NCBI GenBank assembly: GCA_020631655.1
Contig: JAHDGV010000008.1
Coordinates: 1 to 32,842, forward strand
DNA length: 32,842 nt
From: Chloroflexota bacterium
GTDB taxonomy: Bacteria > Chloroflexota > Anaerolineae > Promineifilales > Promineifilaceae
Direction of reading: 5' to 3'
Shown here: positions 8,697 through 16,852 of the stretch, piece by piece
Layout of the letters: each line of letters starts with the position of its first letter
Position numbering within the stretch: position 1 is the stretch's first letter
The notes under the pieces: model-generated
Databases searched by the model: none
Told to the model about the DNA's origin: nothing
The model's input: only the letters and a program-made list of their open reading frames with translations
Translations under genes and position numbers: made by a program

Positions 8697-10028
8697 ATGG
8701 GAAAAAGCATTTTCAGATTAATCATATTGGGAATTTGCTTGGCCATTTTTGGGGCAATTGGTCTTTTTGCCTTTGGTGTGTACCGGTACGGATCAGTTCC
8801 CGCCTTGATCAATCGGGTGCAGGTTGAGATTGCTAGCCTGCAACCCCAAGAACCAGTGGTTGTGCCCACATTTGTGCCTGAGCAGGAGGTAAGCGGGGAT
8901 GAATTTACGGCCGCACTGGCCCTAGAGCCGACTCAGCCATTGCCAACCCCGGTTGTAGTTGTTGAAGTTGAAACCGAGGAACCCGCTGTCGTCGCAGAGG
9001 CAACCGCCACAGCAACGGCCGAGGCCACCCCAACACCGACGTTAACCCCCACTGCAACGCCGATTCCCATCTACGCCCCAAAACTAGATTTTGTAAATTT
9101 AGGCGGATATCAGCACAACTGGCAGACCTGGAATAACTGCGGCCCGGCCACTATTGCCACCTACTTAAGTTTTCATGGGAAAGGGATTACACAAGCAGAA
9201 ACTGCATCAGTATTAAAACCAAACGAGCGGGATAAAAATGTTCGGGTTGATGAAATTGTTTCCTTTGTTGAAACCCGTTTTCCTGATTTGATTGTGACCC
9301 CGCTGATGAACGGCGATGCAGAAACGTTAAAACTGCTGTTGAGCAATAACTTGCCCGTGATGCTCCAGACGTGGCTTGAAGAAGATCCTGATGATGGGAT
9401 GGGGCACTATCGTTTTTTGGTTGGATACGATCAAGCTGCGGCCGAGTGGATCGTTTCAGACTCCTATGTCTCAACAGGAGTTGAATCACCTTATGCTGGC
9501 ATTCGGGTAGAGAACCAAAAATTCCTTGATCACTGGCTCGTTTTTGACAACATCTTCATCCTAATTTATGAGCCGGAAGAGACGGAGCTTGTTCAATCGA
9601 TTATCGGGGCAGATTTAAATCCGGAAGAGAACTTGCAACAGGCCCTAGCTGATTATTCAGCCAAGTTGCAGGCTGACGATCAAAATCCATTTTTGTGGCA
9701 CACAATGGGGGATTTGCTCTTGCAAGACGGCCGCCCCGAACAGGCGGCTCAGGCCTATGATCAGGCCCGGGCAATTGGCTTACCTTGGCGCATGTTTTGG
9801 TACAGTTTTGGCGTATTTGAAGCCTATGCAAGCGTCGGCCGCTATCAAGATGTGATTGATTTGGCTGATGCCACAATTGAATCTGGTGGGCCGGGGGAAG
9901 AGATTTTCCTCTGGAAGGGGTTAGCTCATCAGGCGCTAGGGGATGATGCGGCCGCTCAAGATGCCTTTAACAAGGGGCTGTGGTGGAACCCAACTTATCA
10001 ACCACTCCTTGAAGCTAGCAGGGGTTAG
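8697..10028 (+). CDS. Membrane-anchored/secreted C39-like (papain-fold) peptidase with Thr/Pro-rich linker and C-terminal TPR repeats
   Basis: N-terminal hydrophobic helix, TATATAEATPTPTLTPTATPIP linker, QTWNNCGPATIATYLSFHG (Cys), GMGHYRFLVGYD (His), DSYV (Asp), then TPR-like ADDQNPFLWHTMGDLLLQDGRPEQAAQAYDQARAIG. Confidence 0.82.
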   Translation: MGKSIFRLIILGICLAIFGAIGLFAFGVYRYGSVPALINRVQVEIASLQPQEPVVVPTFVPEQEVSGDEFTAALALEPTQPLPTPVVVVEVETEEPAVVAEATATATAEATPTPTLTPTATPIPIYAPKLDFVNLGGYQHNWQTWNNCGPATIATYLSFHGKGITQAETASVLKPNERDKNVRVDEIVSFVETRFPDLIVTPLMNGDAETLKLLLSNNLPVMLQTWLEEDPDDGMGHYRFLVGYDQAAAEWIVSDSYVSTGVESPYAGIRVENQKFLDHWLVFDNIFILIYEPEETELVQSIIGADLNPEENLQQALADYSAKLQADDQNPFLWHTMGDLLLQDGRPEQAAQAYDQARAIGLPWRMFWYSFGVFEAYASVGRYQDVIDLADATIESGGPGEEIFLWKGLAHQALGDDAAAQDAFNKGLWWNPTYQPLLEASRG

Positions 10029-10627
10029 CGATCTAGAAGATCATCGCATCCTTTGGAAATCAGCTGATGGCACATGCCTGCCATCTCTTCTGAAGAGTAG
10101 GGCAAGTCATTTCTAATCCACCAGACAATGAGCGAGAACATAGCGCCTGCCACAAACCTCGACGAAATTTCGTGTGGAATCTCCCCATCTTTTTGTGGCC
10201 CATAGTAGGCGAGCGTATTGCGCAAAGCGACGGCCGCAATGTAATCAATAATCTGGTGGATGATGCCTCCAAATCCGTTAGAGCCCAAGATCACTTTGTA
10301 CAGGTCTACGTGTTCAGCCACATGCTCAAAAACAAGCTGGTCGTAGCAGTCATCACTCCAAACCGGCTTATCTGGATTGCTTGAAATATCCTCTTCAATC
10401 CGCTGGACCAGCTGGTCAAATCGCCCTTCAAGTGTGCTGTAAAGTAACTCCTCTTTGGTTCCATAGTGAAGATAAAACGTTGCCCGATTCATATCAGCCC
10501 GTTCTGTAATATCTTTGATCGTAATTTCATCAAAGCTGACCTCTTGCATGAGCTCGAGAAGGGCAGCTGAGAGCTGTCTGCGCGTTCTAAGAACGCGACG
10601 GTCTACTTTTTTCTCTTGTTTTTGCAT
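10025..10627 (-). CDS. TetR/AcrR family transcriptional regulator
   Basis: RRVLRTRRQLSAALLELMQEVSFDEITIKDITERADMNRATFYLHYGTKEELLYSTLE DNA-binding domain. Confidence 0.9.
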   Translation of the reverse strand: MQKQEKKVDRRVLRTRRQLSAALLELMQEVSFDEITIKDITERADMNRATFYLHYGTKEELLYSTLEGRFDQLVQRIEEDISSNPDKPVWSDDCYDQLVFEHVAEHVDLYKVILGSNGFGGIIHQIIDYIAAVALRNTLAYYGPQKDGEIPHEISSRFVAGAMFSLIVWWIRNDLPYSSEEMAGMCHQLISKGCDDLLDR

Positions 10628-10716
10628 TAATCAACACCTGTCGCTTATCGTACGCGCCATCAATATTCGTTGTTGACACCGCACGTTTTTAGTTTTAATT
10701 TATTGACTCAACGTAT

Positions 10717-10741
10717 TTTAGACAACATTGTGTTGTTTAAA
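10717..10741. promoter_or_regulatory. Candidate TetR operator between divergent tetR-like and P450 genes
   Basis: TTTAGACAACA-TTG-TGTTGTTTAAA: 11-bp arms, 10/11 complementary, odd-length centre. Confidence 0.5.
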
Positions 10742-10787
10742 GCATTGAATGTCAAGTAAATAATGATCATATAGCTATGGAGTGAAT

Positions 10788-12206
10788 ATGACTAAGCTAA
10801 AAACAATCCCAAAAATGGCCAAAAATTTTCAACAAAAGGCCGGAGTAAACTTTGGAGATAATTCGCCTGAGTTTTTATTAGCAGTAGCAAATGAATATGG
10901 GGAAATCGCCCAGTTCAATTTTGGCCCTTTTAAATTTGTGTTGATATCAAATCCAGAGATGGTGCGTGAGGTGCTAATCACCCAAGCCAAAAACTTTCCA
11001 AAAGGGAATCGTGATGTCCGCTTGCTTTCGCGCGTGTTGGGGAAAGGATTGGTTACAACAAATGGAGACGAACACAAAAGACAACGTCGTCTCTCTCAGC
11101 CAGCTTTTCATCATCGTCGCATCGCATCTTATGCTGACACGATTAGCGATTATGCCGATGTCGTTGGGTCTGATTTAGTCCCCGGCCAAACGATCAACAT
11201 GGCTGAAGAGATGGAAGCCTTAACCATGTACATCGTTTCAAAAACGCTGTTTGATGTAGATATGGAAGAGATGGTTGAGCGCTCGGCCGAAATTGGCCAC
11301 TCGATTGATGTGTTGCAGACGCTGGCTGACAAAAACTTCGACAAGCTCTTTAACTTGCCGATGTGGATCCCAACCCCCGACAACATCAAAAATCGCAGAG
11401 CTAGAAAAGTTTTAGACTCTACAATCTCAGCCATCATGCAAGAACGTCGCGAGGCTGGAGAAAATGGGGTAGCGAAAGATACCGGTGACTTACTATCGAT
11501 GCTGATGCTGGCAACTGATGAAGACGGTAGCTTTATGTCCGATGTGGAAATTCGCGATCAATTGTTGACCCTTTTCATTGCAGGTCATGAAACAACCTCA
11601 AACGCGCTTTTGTGGACGTGGTATCTGCTATCACAACATCCTGAGGTTGAAGAAAAGCTTCATGCTGAGCTTGACCAAGTTTTGAACGGCCGACTACCAA
11701 CGATGGAAGATCTTAAATCTCTCCCATACACCGAAATGGTGTTGAAAGAGTCGATGCGAGTTTTGCCCCCTGTTTGGAGTTTGAATGCTCGTGTTGCACT
11801 TGAAGATACCACTGTGATGGGGTATCCCATCCCTAAAGGGGTTCAAGTGTTTGTATCACCTTATGTGTTGCACCATACGCCGCAAAATTTCCCAGACCCA
11901 GAACGGTTTGACCCAGAACGATTCAGCCCCGAAAACATAGACCAAATCCATAAATATGCTTGGATTCCTTTTGGTGCCGGCGGCCGAGTTTGTATCGGCA
12001 ATAGCTTCGCCATGATGGAGGCTCAGCTAATTTTAGCCACTTTGGCACAGCGCTATAGATTTGAGCTTGATCCAAGCGAATCTGTCCGGTTGCAAGCCAG
12101 AATCACGATGACCAACAAAGGTGGCTTAAAAATGAAGGTTGTTGAGCGTGAGCAACCGATCCAGACAATTCGTTTGGACAACTCAACTCTCGAGATGGTT
12201 AGTTAG
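10788..12206 (+). CDS. Cytochrome P450
   Basis: I-helix LFIAGHETTSNALLWTWYLL, K-helix ESMRVLPP, heme loop FGAGGRVCIGNSFAMMEA. Alternative GTG start at 10782. Confidence 0.96.
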   Translation: MTKLKTIPKMAKNFQQKAGVNFGDNSPEFLLAVANEYGEIAQFNFGPFKFVLISNPEMVREVLITQAKNFPKGNRDVRLLSRVLGKGLVTTNGDEHKRQRRLSQPAFHHRRIASYADTISDYADVVGSDLVPGQTINMAEEMEALTMYIVSKTLFDVDMEEMVERSAEIGHSIDVLQTLADKNFDKLFNLPMWIPTPDNIKNRRARKVLDSTISAIMQERREAGENGVAKDTGDLLSMLMLATDEDGSFMSDVEIRDQLLTLFIAGHETTSNALLWTWYLLSQHPEVEEKLHAELDQVLNGRLPTMEDLKSLPYTEMVLKESMRVLPPVWSLNARVALEDTTVMGYPIPKGVQVFVSPYVLHHTPQNFPDPERFDPERFSPENIDQIHKYAWIPFGAGGRVCIGNSFAMMEAQLILATLAQRYRFELDPSESVRLQARITMTNKGGLKMKVVEREQPIQTIRLDNSTLEMVS

Positions 12207-12251
12207 CAATAACTTCTCGTTTAAAGTTGGCTGAAACGATTTAGATGCTAG

Positions 12252-12399
12252 ACTGATGATTAAATAAGCTCACTTTACCCGCTAGCAGACCTCGGAGGTT
12301 TTCTTTCTGATGGTCACTATTCTCTCGAGTGGCGAAACCTCCGAGGTCTTCGTCGACAGCGCGTAATATGACTAAAATAGCTCACATTTAATCATCAGT
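12252..12399. repeat. MITE-like element, includes copy R2 of the inverted-repeat family
   Basis: 14-bp perfect terminal inverted repeats ACTGATGATTAAAT (12252-12265) and ATTTAATCATCAGT (12386-12399); internal perfect 15-bp inverted arms AGACCTCGGAGGTTT (12287-12301) / AAACCTCCGAGGTCT (12335-12349). Confidence 0.65.
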
Positions 12400-12400
12400 T

Positions 12401-13339
12401 ATGCAAAGAATTTTACTAGACACCGATCCCGGAGTAGACGATGCACAAGCGATCTTAATGGCAACTGCCCATGCCGGAAGCCAAGTAGAGGCTATTTTCA
12501 CCGTTGGTGGAAATGTCGGAATCGAACACACCACCCGAAATGCGCTCACAATTGTTGAAGCGATTGGGCAAGATATTCCGGTTTTTGCAGGCTGTGAAAG
12601 TGCGCTGGTTTTTGAGGGAGAAGATGCGGCCTGGGTGCATGGAAATGATGGATTGGGTGATGCTAATTTGGTCCCACAATCTCGACAAGTTGAAACGGAA
12701 TTTGCTCCCACTGCCTTATTAAGGATGGTGACGGCCGAACCTGATGCCTTTACTCTTGTTGCGATAGGTCCTTTAACCAACATTGCGCTGGCACTCCGCA
12801 TGGATCCTACGTTACCGAGCAAAATCAAGCGATTTGTTGTGATGGGTGGGGCGGTTACGGCCCGGGGCAATACATCCAACGTCGCGGCCGAGTTTAATAT
12901 ATTTGCTGATCCTGAAGCGGCTCACGTTGTGTTTGAGGCGTGGGGGAAGGCTGGAAAGCTGATTGAGCTTGTGGATTGGGAAGCAACGGTGCGGTATGGA
13001 ATCCCATTTGAAAAAGTTGCAGAATGGCGCGCTCTAGGCACCAAACGCTCAACATTCTTTGATACCGTTTCAAATCGGTCATTTGATCGGCCGTCGTTAA
13101 CCGAAGGGCGCACCAAGATGTTTGCGGCCGACCCGCTGGCTCTTGCCGTTGTAATTGAACCAGATTGTGTGACCCATGCAGAAGATCGATTTGTGATGGT
13201 CGAAACTGGTGGCACCTACTCCCGTGGTCAAACAGTTGTTGATTGGGATTCAAGACTCAAACAGGAACCAAACGCCCGTATCATATTAAAGGTAAAGGCC
13301 GAACGCTTTTTTCAGCTGTTTGAAGATGGGTTGAAGTAG
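12401..13339 (+). CDS. Nucleoside hydrolase (inosine-uridine preferring family)
   Basis: N-terminal ILLDTDPGVDDAQAILMA Ca-binding signature; TLVAIGPLTNIALAL; FVVMGGAVTARGNTSNVAAEFNIFADPEAAHVVF. Confidence 0.94.
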   Translation: MQRILLDTDPGVDDAQAILMATAHAGSQVEAIFTVGGNVGIEHTTRNALTIVEAIGQDIPVFAGCESALVFEGEDAAWVHGNDGLGDANLVPQSRQVETEFAPTALLRMVTAEPDAFTLVAIGPLTNIALALRMDPTLPSKIKRFVVMGGAVTARGNTSNVAAEFNIFADPEAAHVVFEAWGKAGKLIELVDWEATVRYGIPFEKVAEWRALGTKRSTFFDTVSNRSFDRPSLTEGRTKMFAADPLALAVVIEPDCVTHAEDRFVMVETGGTYSRGQTVVDWDSRLKQEPNARIILKVKAERFFQLFEDGLK

Positions 13340-13352
13340 ACCCCACTGATCA

Positions 13353-14051
13353 TCATCCCCGAATCAAATATCGGCCGCAATTTGGACAGTTCACCCATTT
13401 GTTGCTATTCACTTGCCTTACAGTTCCCCCGTCCATACTGATTTTACAGCCTTCACACTGACTCCCACTCAATTTTGAAATTCCTACTCCGCTTTTTGAT
13501 TTTAGCAATTTGACATAGTTTGCCAGAATCGAAGCATCGATTTTATCAGCTTGAGGCTTACGCTTCTCGATAATTTGCTTCATTTCAAGCGCAACACGTT
13601 GTTGCTCTGTGCGTAATTCTGAGGACTTTCCGTCCCAATCTTCCTCTAGTTCTTGGAGCATAATTTGGTTCGTTTCAAGATCAGATTTTAGGTTCTCTTG
13701 CGTTTCGATATGCTCCATTAGCTCTAACTCAACCGTTTCTACCCGGCCGGTCAGTGATTTAACTTCACTTTCTAAATCTTCCAGCTCTTTTGGATTTTTG
13801 ATCTTGCCAGAATACAAATGCTCAGTAGAACGATTCAGTTTATCCTGAAGGGTCCCAACTTGTAGTTCACTGTCCTTAACCTTTGCACCGGTTGTTGCCA
13901 ATGCCTCAGTCAATTTTTGAATTACCGCTTTAGTTGAAACTAGATCGTCTGGCTCTTGCAAGTCTCGCTGGATCTCATGTAATTTCGCTCTTAAAGTGAA
14001 AAGAGCTGTGTCAGTTTTCTGGAGTGCAAATAGGTCATTTGGAGTTGCCAT
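13353..14051 (-). CDS. Coiled-coil protein with C-terminal C4 zinc ribbon (DUF164/CT398-type)
   Basis: Long heptad-rich region, then GSQCEGCKISMDGGTVRQVNSNKWVNCPNCGRYLIRG. Start MATPNDLFALQK at 14051 with SD-like AGGTGG. Confidence 0.87.
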   Translation of the reverse strand: MATPNDLFALQKTDTALFTLRAKLHEIQRDLQEPDDLVSTKAVIQKLTEALATTGAKVKDSELQVGTLQDKLNRSTEHLYSGKIKNPKELEDLESEVKSLTGRVETVELELMEHIETQENLKSDLETNQIMLQELEEDWDGKSSELRTEQQRVALEMKQIIEKRKPQADKIDASILANYVKLLKSKSGVGISKLSGSQCEGCKISMDGGTVRQVNSNKWVNCPNCGRYLIRG

Positions 14052-14365
14052 GAAGTCCACCTGTGGGGTAAAAGAGATTTTTAATAGGATATATTGGCTA
14101 TATTACGAATCGACAGGACTATAATACCAAATTTTCAGTGAACGGATGGTACTATGACCGTCCTATCTTTGGTATACTGCCTTACGGTACTATGATGACT
14201 ATATTCTCATGAACCGATTGTCATGGGTAATAGGAAGATTGTCACCCAAAGAGATTTTAAGAGACCCACCAATTATTCGGCCAAGTGATGTTTGATGTCT
14301 ACTGACTTTCACCCTCAAGTTGCTTGAATGTACGACCGAAACGAATAATTTGGAAAGGAGATATT

Positions 14366-15055
14366 TTGCCAAAAATTAGAGTTTTAATTGTTGATGACCA
14401 CCCAGTATTTCGCCAAGGGATTTGTGATGTTGTTGAAACAGATCCAGATATTAATGTAGTGGGCCAAGCGGCCGATGGTGAAGTGGCAATCGAACTGGCC
14501 TATGAGTTAATGCCTGATGTAATTTTAATGGATATTAACCTGCCCACAATCAACGGATTGCAGGTCACGCGTAAAATCAAATCTGTCATGCCAGAGACTA
14601 AAGTGGTTGTTATTACCGGGTATGACGATGCAGAGCAGGTTTTCCATGCTCTCCGGGCTGGTGCCTCTGCATATTGTCCAAAAGACGTGACACCAGAGTC
14701 GCTTGTAAAAACGATTCATTCGGTGCGCGACGGCTATTATGCCGTTGGTGAAAAGACGATGACTCACGAAGATGTCATGCGTTGGATCGAAGAAAAAGTC
14801 GGCCGTCTTGGAAGCCCATCTGATGATTCAGATGATCTATTCATCCCACTTTCACCGCGTGAAATGGAAATTCTTGAGCATGTAACCCGAGGTTTGAGTA
14901 ACAAAGAAATCGCGTATAAGCTGGGCATTTCACACCAGACGGTCAAAAACCATATGACCGCCATTCTGCGTAAACTACGTGTAGATGACCGCACACAAGC
15001 GGCCGTGTATGCTCTACGCAGAGGTTGGGTTCGTCTGGACCACGTGGCGGCCTAA
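14366..15055 (+). CDS. NarL/FixJ (LuxR-type) response regulator
   Basis: IRVLIVDDHPVFRQGI...DVILMDINLPTINGLQ receiver; C-term LSPREMEILEHVTRGLSNKEIAYKLGISHQTVKNHMTAILRKL. SD AAAGGAG precedes TTG start at 14366. Confidence 0.93.
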   Translation: MPKIRVLIVDDHPVFRQGICDVVETDPDINVVGQAADGEVAIELAYELMPDVILMDINLPTINGLQVTRKIKSVMPETKVVVITGYDDAEQVFHALRAGASAYCPKDVTPESLVKTIHSVRDGYYAVGEKTMTHEDVMRWIEEKVGRLGSPSDDSDDLFIPLSPREMEILEHVTRGLSNKEIAYKLGISHQTVKNHMTAILRKLRVDDRTQAAVYALRRGWVRLDHVAA

Positions 15056-15086
15056 CCGGCAAGAGTCAAACAACACTTTCAAAATC

Positions 15087-15115
15087 AGGAGATGGAAAAC
15101 CCATCTCCTTTTTTA
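15087..15115 (+). terminator. Intrinsic terminator after the NarL-type regulator
   Basis: AGGAGATGG-aaaac-CCATCTCCT followed by TTTTTT. Confidence 0.8.
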
Positions 15116-15301
15116 TTTCTGATCGGCATTTGAAATAAAATCGGTTAGTTTATAGAATGAATCAGAAAATAAATGGTTGATGATAACATTCATGAAACGT
15201 ATTCCGTTTAATCCACAAATTATTGCAAGCATGCAAAATGGGTTATCATTCAGCCACCTACAGCACTCAACTACAAGCCAATTAGATTAGAAGAAAAGTT
15301 T

Positions 15302-16327
15302 ATGAATTTTGAAGAATTTATTTCTCAAACCAAAGAAGACTACGATCAAATTCAAGAAAATCTGCAAGAAATAGACGTACTCGTAAAACAAAGCTCTGCA
15401 GAAGTTGAACGGTTATCCAATCGAAATAGTGAACTCACAACTTGGATTCGACAGCTGGATATTGAAACCGCACCCCGTGACGATATTAAAGGTGGATACG
15501 ATCAATTGCTCGATACTCAGCAACGATTGTTTACGATGCGGGGCCAGCTCGAAAAGTTGCAGGCTGACCAGCGAAACATGGAAAAGCTTTCAGAAAATCT
15601 GGTTAATGTGCTCAAATTTTCTTCAGATGGGAACTTTTCAGAGTCGGCCACGATCGCTAACTCTGGGTCTGAATATAAAGAAGTCATTCAAGTAATTGAA
15701 ACCGAAGAGTTTGCACGGCAAACCTTGGTGCGAAAGATGCACGACGGGCCAGCTTCCTCGTTAAGTAACTTCATCTTGCAAGCCGAAATTTGTGAAAAAC
15801 TGTTTGATTCAGACCCGGATCGTGCCCGTGTCGAGCTCAATTCACTTAAAACGGATGCGGCCCAGACCTTTGGCAAAGTCAAAGACTTTATCTTTGATCT
15901 TCGGCCGATGATGTTGGACGACCTTGGGGTAATTCCAACCCTTCGCTCTTGGACAAGCTCGCTTGAAGGTAAAAGTGGGGTCGATTTATCGCTTACAACA
16001 ACCGGAACAGAGCAGCGTCTTGAAAGCCATATCGAAGTAACAATTTTTAGATCGGTTCAAGAATTAGTGAATAACGCAATGGCTCACGGGCAGGCAACCC
16101 AGATCAAAATTTTTCTAGACATCACCCCATCCCTTGTAAAATGCGCAGTTGAAGACAACGGACACGGATTTGACGTTGAAGATGCGTTAAAAACCAGCAG
16201 TGGTTTTGGTGGCCTTAAAACAATGAAAGAGCGAATTGCTATGTTAGATGGCACTTTAGAGATCAATAGTGGTGCGGGCCAAGGAACCAAAACAGACTTT
16301 TCTATCCCCGTAATCAATGTTATTTAG
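15302..16327 (+). CDS. Soluble DegS-like sensor histidine kinase (HisKA_3 / HATPase_c)
   Basis: Coiled-coil N-terminus with no TM segment; RKMHDGPASSLSNFILQAEICEKL H-box; FDLRPMMLDDLGVIPTLRSW; HATPase VQELVNNAMAHGQA, VEDNGHGFD, SGFGGLKTMKERIAMLDG. Confidence 0.9.
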   Translation: MNFEEFISQTKEDYDQIQENLQEIDVLVKQSSAEVERLSNRNSELTTWIRQLDIETAPRDDIKGGYDQLLDTQQRLFTMRGQLEKLQADQRNMEKLSENLVNVLKFSSDGNFSESATIANSGSEYKEVIQVIETEEFARQTLVRKMHDGPASSLSNFILQAEICEKLFDSDPDRARVELNSLKTDAAQTFGKVKDFIFDLRPMMLDDLGVIPTLRSWTSSLEGKSGVDLSLTTTGTEQRLESHIEVTIFRSVQELVNNAMAHGQATQIKIFLDITPSLVKCAVEDNGHGFDVEDALKTSSGFGGLKTMKERIAMLDGTLEINSGAGQGTKTDFSIPVINVI

Positions 16328-16536
16328 GGTTTTTCGCCTAAAACGGCGGTAATTTACTAGCAAAATGTATCTTAAGACATAGATTTCTCTTTCAATTCGT
16401 CTTAAAAAAGATAAAGATAAGGTTATATTTTAGTTACCAGAGTCCTATTTCAATTTTTTATTGATCTATGCTATATTGTCCTTGTTGTTATTAATTAAGG
16501 CGAAAGCCAATCTATTTATTCTATTAGGAGTTAATT

Positions 16537-16695
16537 ATGTTATATTTACCACGTGAAGATGGTCAGGGTCTTGTTGAGTACGCATTGATCCTCGTATTGG
16601 TTTCAATTGTTGTTATCGTATTGCTTACTTTGCTAGGTTCTCAAGTTAGCCAAGTATTCAACGATATCTCAGGAAGCTTGAGCACACGACCATAA
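16537..16695 (+). CDS. flp: Flp/Fap-type prepilin, 52 aa (MLYLPREDGQGLVEYALILVLVSIVVIVLLTLLGSQVSQVFNDISGSLSTRP)
   Basis: Below the ORF-track length cut-off. Class IVb prepilin signature DG^QGLVEYALIL with Glu at +5 and Tyr at +6; SD TAGGAG at 16525-16530; followed by a strong terminator; tad genes downstream. Confidence 0.88.
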   Translation: MLYLPREDGQGLVEYALILVLVSIVVIVLLTLLGSQVSQVFNDISGSLSTRP

Positions 16696-16727
16696 TAGCT
16701 AGAATTTAAAGTTTTAAGCTAAAACAC

Positions 16728-16762
16728 AAGCCCCAATCAGAAATGGTTGGGGCTTTTTTTTG
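16728..16762 (+). terminator. Intrinsic terminator after flp pilin
   Basis: AAGCCCCAATC-agaaat-GGTTGGGGCTTTTTTTTT. Confidence 0.87.
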
Positions 16763-16852
16763 CCTATTTTTTCTGGCTAAGCGCCTTCAGGGCTTCTAAA
16801 CTAGACAGACAGTTATAAACATATTCGCCATTAATTTCCTCAAAAGTTGAAC

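Noticed and set aside
8990-9075. Repetitive gcaacc/acccca tract as a mobile or regulatory repeat
   Set aside because: Encodes the in-frame Thr/Pro/Ala-rich linker TATATAEATPTPTLTPTATP of a secreted protein; ordinary low-complexity coding.
10782-12206. Biosynthetic gene cluster around the P450
   Set aside because: Neighbours (TetR, C39-like peptidase, nucleoside hydrolase) do not form a recognisable biosynthetic set.
12388-13253. Long antisense ORFs over the nucleoside hydrolase (163, 119, 97 aa)
   Set aside because: Composition (Ser/Ala/Pro rich) looks like a reverse-frame artefact of a real CDS; no SD or domain.
16340-16536. c-di-GMP riboswitch upstream of flp
   Set aside because: Only a short GAAA-capped hairpin is visible; I could not find the conserved GEMM core.
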